A stretch of 51,008 nucleotides of DNA, from NCBI GenBank assembly GCA_029060285.1, contig JAIDUH010000123.1, positions 1 to 51,008 of the forward strand. Direction: 5' to 3'. This DNA is from Muribaculaceae bacterium (GTDB lineage Bacteria > Bacteroidota > Bacteroidia > Bacteroidales > Muribaculaceae). Shown piece by piece: positions 49,788-51,008 of the stretch. Each line of letters begins with the position of its first letter. Position 1 is the first letter of the stretch. Under the pieces are notes generated by a model, which worked only from the letters and a program-made list of their open reading frames with translations, did no database searches and was not told the DNA's origin. The position numbers and the translations under genes are program-made.

Positions 49788-50690
49788 ATGAAAAATTCTC
49801 ATAATATTAACTTGCAGCTTTATATCATAATAATGTTAGTAATGATGATGCCAATAACATTATATGCGAAAAAGGACTATCAAGATACAGAAACAGTTAT
49901 TTCTTCTATTTCCTTTTCTGAACTGGATGATTCTACCGCATTAGTTAAGCCTATATTGGATTTAAACAATGATGGATGTGCGTTAATTTTAGTCAATTGT
50001 TTAGATTCAGAAGAATTGAAATTTGAAGGGAATGTTTTTAAGCAGGAAAAAGAAGATAATATTTTGCGTTTATGGATATTAGCTGGTTCAAAACATATAA
50101 TAGTTTCCGCACAAAATATGCATCCAAAGACAATTACGTTCGCTGACTATGGATATCCAATCTTGCATGAGTTTACAACATATGGGTTAGAATTAAAAAT
50201 TGATAAGGAATCAGTCGATTTGAGATATAGGGATGTTGAAGTTGTGAAAGAAAGATACCATACGGTAACGGATTATCATTATAATTACATGGAAATTAAA
50301 ACTAAATATTTTCTTTCTTATCAATTTCAATATGCCTTTCCATTAGGACTTAACCTTGGCTTTTGTAAAAAATATGGGGCATACGTATTTTTAAATTATA
50401 TTGGGACTTCTACTGATTGGTATAAAACAGAAGAACGATATGGTGATTGGGATGTTACTTTTTGGTCTATAGGAGGTGGTCTAATGAGTAGATTGGGTCA
50501 GAAGTGGTATCTTCAAGTAGGGGCTGGTGTTACAATGGAAGATAGGGAAGAAAAATTTTTTACTGCTGGCGCTTGTTTGATATTCAAGAGTAAGATTTCT
50601 TTTGGTATAGGATATTATTATAGTGGTGCCTCAGCACATTATAAAAGAAATGTACTACTGGACGGTTTGACACTACAATTAGGATTTTAG
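49788..50690 (+). CDS. Outer-membrane beta-barrel protein, paralogue of the previous gene
   Basis: 300 residues with a signal peptide ending near TLYAK. The shared module follows (NDGCALILVNC, LKFEGNVFKQ, LWILAGSKHIIVSAQNM, FADYGYPIL), then a barrel part of some 120 residues (KYFLSYQFQYAFPLGLNLGF, WYLQVGAGVTM, KISFGIGYYYSGASAHYKRN) ending in LQLGF. The two barrel proteins are aligned over their whole length and probably arose by duplication. Eighteen bases separate them. The AT-rich composition continues. Confidence 0.75.
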   Translation: MKNSHNINLQLYIIIMLVMMMPITLYAKKDYQDTETVISSISFSELDDSTALVKPILDLNNDGCALILVNCLDSEELKFEGNVFKQEKEDNILRLWILAGSKHIIVSAQNMHPKTITFADYGYPILHEFTTYGLELKIDKESVDLRYRDVEVVKERYHTVTDYHYNYMEIKTKYFLSYQFQYAFPLGLNLGFCKKYGAYVFLNYIGTSTDWYKTEERYGDWDVTFWSIGGGLMSRLGQKWYLQVGAGVTMEDREEKFFTAGACLIFKSKISFGIGYYYSGASAHYKRNVLLDGLTLQLGF

Positions 50691-50766
50691 GAAACCAATA
50701 ATAATGATATTGACTGCTTATTATAACTATGAGAGATCGAGTTGATGATAAGCATAGAAGTTAGAA

Positions 50767-51008
50767 ATGTCTTATAAAGATAAAAGTAAAATTCGAATAA
50801 ATATGAACTATTGGATATTTCCATGGAATAAAAATGAATTTGACTTGTATCGTTACTTAAAGAATGATGGAAGTCTGGAATGGCGGCAAACTGCGAATCC
50901 GGATGTCGGGGACATAGTTTTTCTATATTCCTCTTTTCCGATTAGTCAAATTATTTTTATGGCTAAAGTTACTGATATAAATATACCATTTCAAGAAAGT
51001 GGATACGG
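50767..51008 (+). CDS. EVE/PUA-like domain protein (partial, N-terminus)
   Basis: The frame runs from ATG 50767 (alternative ATG 50803, which gives the usual N-terminus MNYWIFPWN) past the end of the window, 80 codons so far. YWIFPWNKNEFDLYRYL, then EWRQTANPDVGDIVFLYSS and IIFMAKVTD follow the order seen in EVE-like (PUA-superfamily) domains at the N-terminus of HNH-nuclease and other restriction-type proteins: Trp-Ile-Pro, an E/D-WRQ, and VGD-IV-Y. EVE domains recognise modified bases in DNA or RNA. What follows the domain is not visible. No signal peptide, so cytoplasmic. The 76 bases before it hold no terminator or consensus promoter that I can see. Confidence 0.6.
   Translation, partial: MSYKDKSKIRINMNYWIFPWNKNEFDLYRYLKNDGSLEWRQTANPDVGDIVFLYSSFPISQIIFMAKVTDINIPFQESGY

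Overview
The window looks like a chromosome piece from a Bacteroidales bacterium, most likely of the Muribaculaceae or a nearby family. The reasons are a type V (Mfa1/FimB-like) fimbrial operon, lipoprotein signal peptides throughout, cydAB preceded by a DUF4492 gene, a MaeB-type malic enzyme, a DPP-IV-like S9 peptidase next to a GH2 enzyme, no reliance on Shine-Dalgarno sequences, and many promoters of the Bacteroidetes form TTTG-N(19-20)-TAnnTTTG. The species assignment is inference; no rRNA is present.
Layout. 1-173: C-terminus of a Sel1/TPR-like protein. 274-10290: five-gene fimbrial operon (Mfa1-like shaft, FimB/Mfa2-like anchor, three large accessory or tip lipoproteins) closed by a strong terminator. 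10291-11303: REP-like repeats around the internally deleted remnant of a REP-associated tyrosine transposase (RAYT). 11300-12607: COG0523/CobW metallochaperone GTPase with a long His/Asp/Glu tract. 12730-12802: tRNA-Gly(CCC). 13021-23961: housekeeping and transport genes (lipoprotein, polyprenyl synthase, TatD nuclease, two CPA2 antiporters flanking an MgtC protein, AI-2E-family permease, PBP4-type DacB, small lipoprotein). 24088-24174: tRNA-Ser(CGA). 24231-27742, minus strand: malic enzyme, DUF805 protein, K+ channel. 27884-33941: S9 peptidase, GH2 glycosidase, PurT. 34120-37173: DUF4492 protein, CydA, CydB.
From 37388 to the end lies the least ordinary part. A Bacteroidetes-type regulator and a membrane Ser/Thr kinase are followed by a candidate structured RNA (about 39422-39715). 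Then comes a close-packed plus-strand series: a zinc-ribbon membrane protein, a small membrane protein, a 1025-residue tubulin-like (Tubulin_2) GTPase, a zinc-ribbon/TM/MORN protein, three exported proteins of unknown function, and three tandem relatives that share one N-terminal beta module but end in Sel1 repeats or an outer-membrane beta barrel. The window ends inside an EVE/PUA-like protein. I infer one envelope-spanning system: kinase signalling and a cytoplasmic tubulin-like polymer or switch, connected through zinc-ribbon membrane adaptors to periplasmic and outer-membrane parts. No function for it is shown by the sequence.
Two genome-wide habits are visible. Intergenic spaces contain short AT-rich word arrays (each spacer with its own repeated word), some touching start or stop codons. 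REP-like elements end exactly on the stop codons of minus-strand genes.
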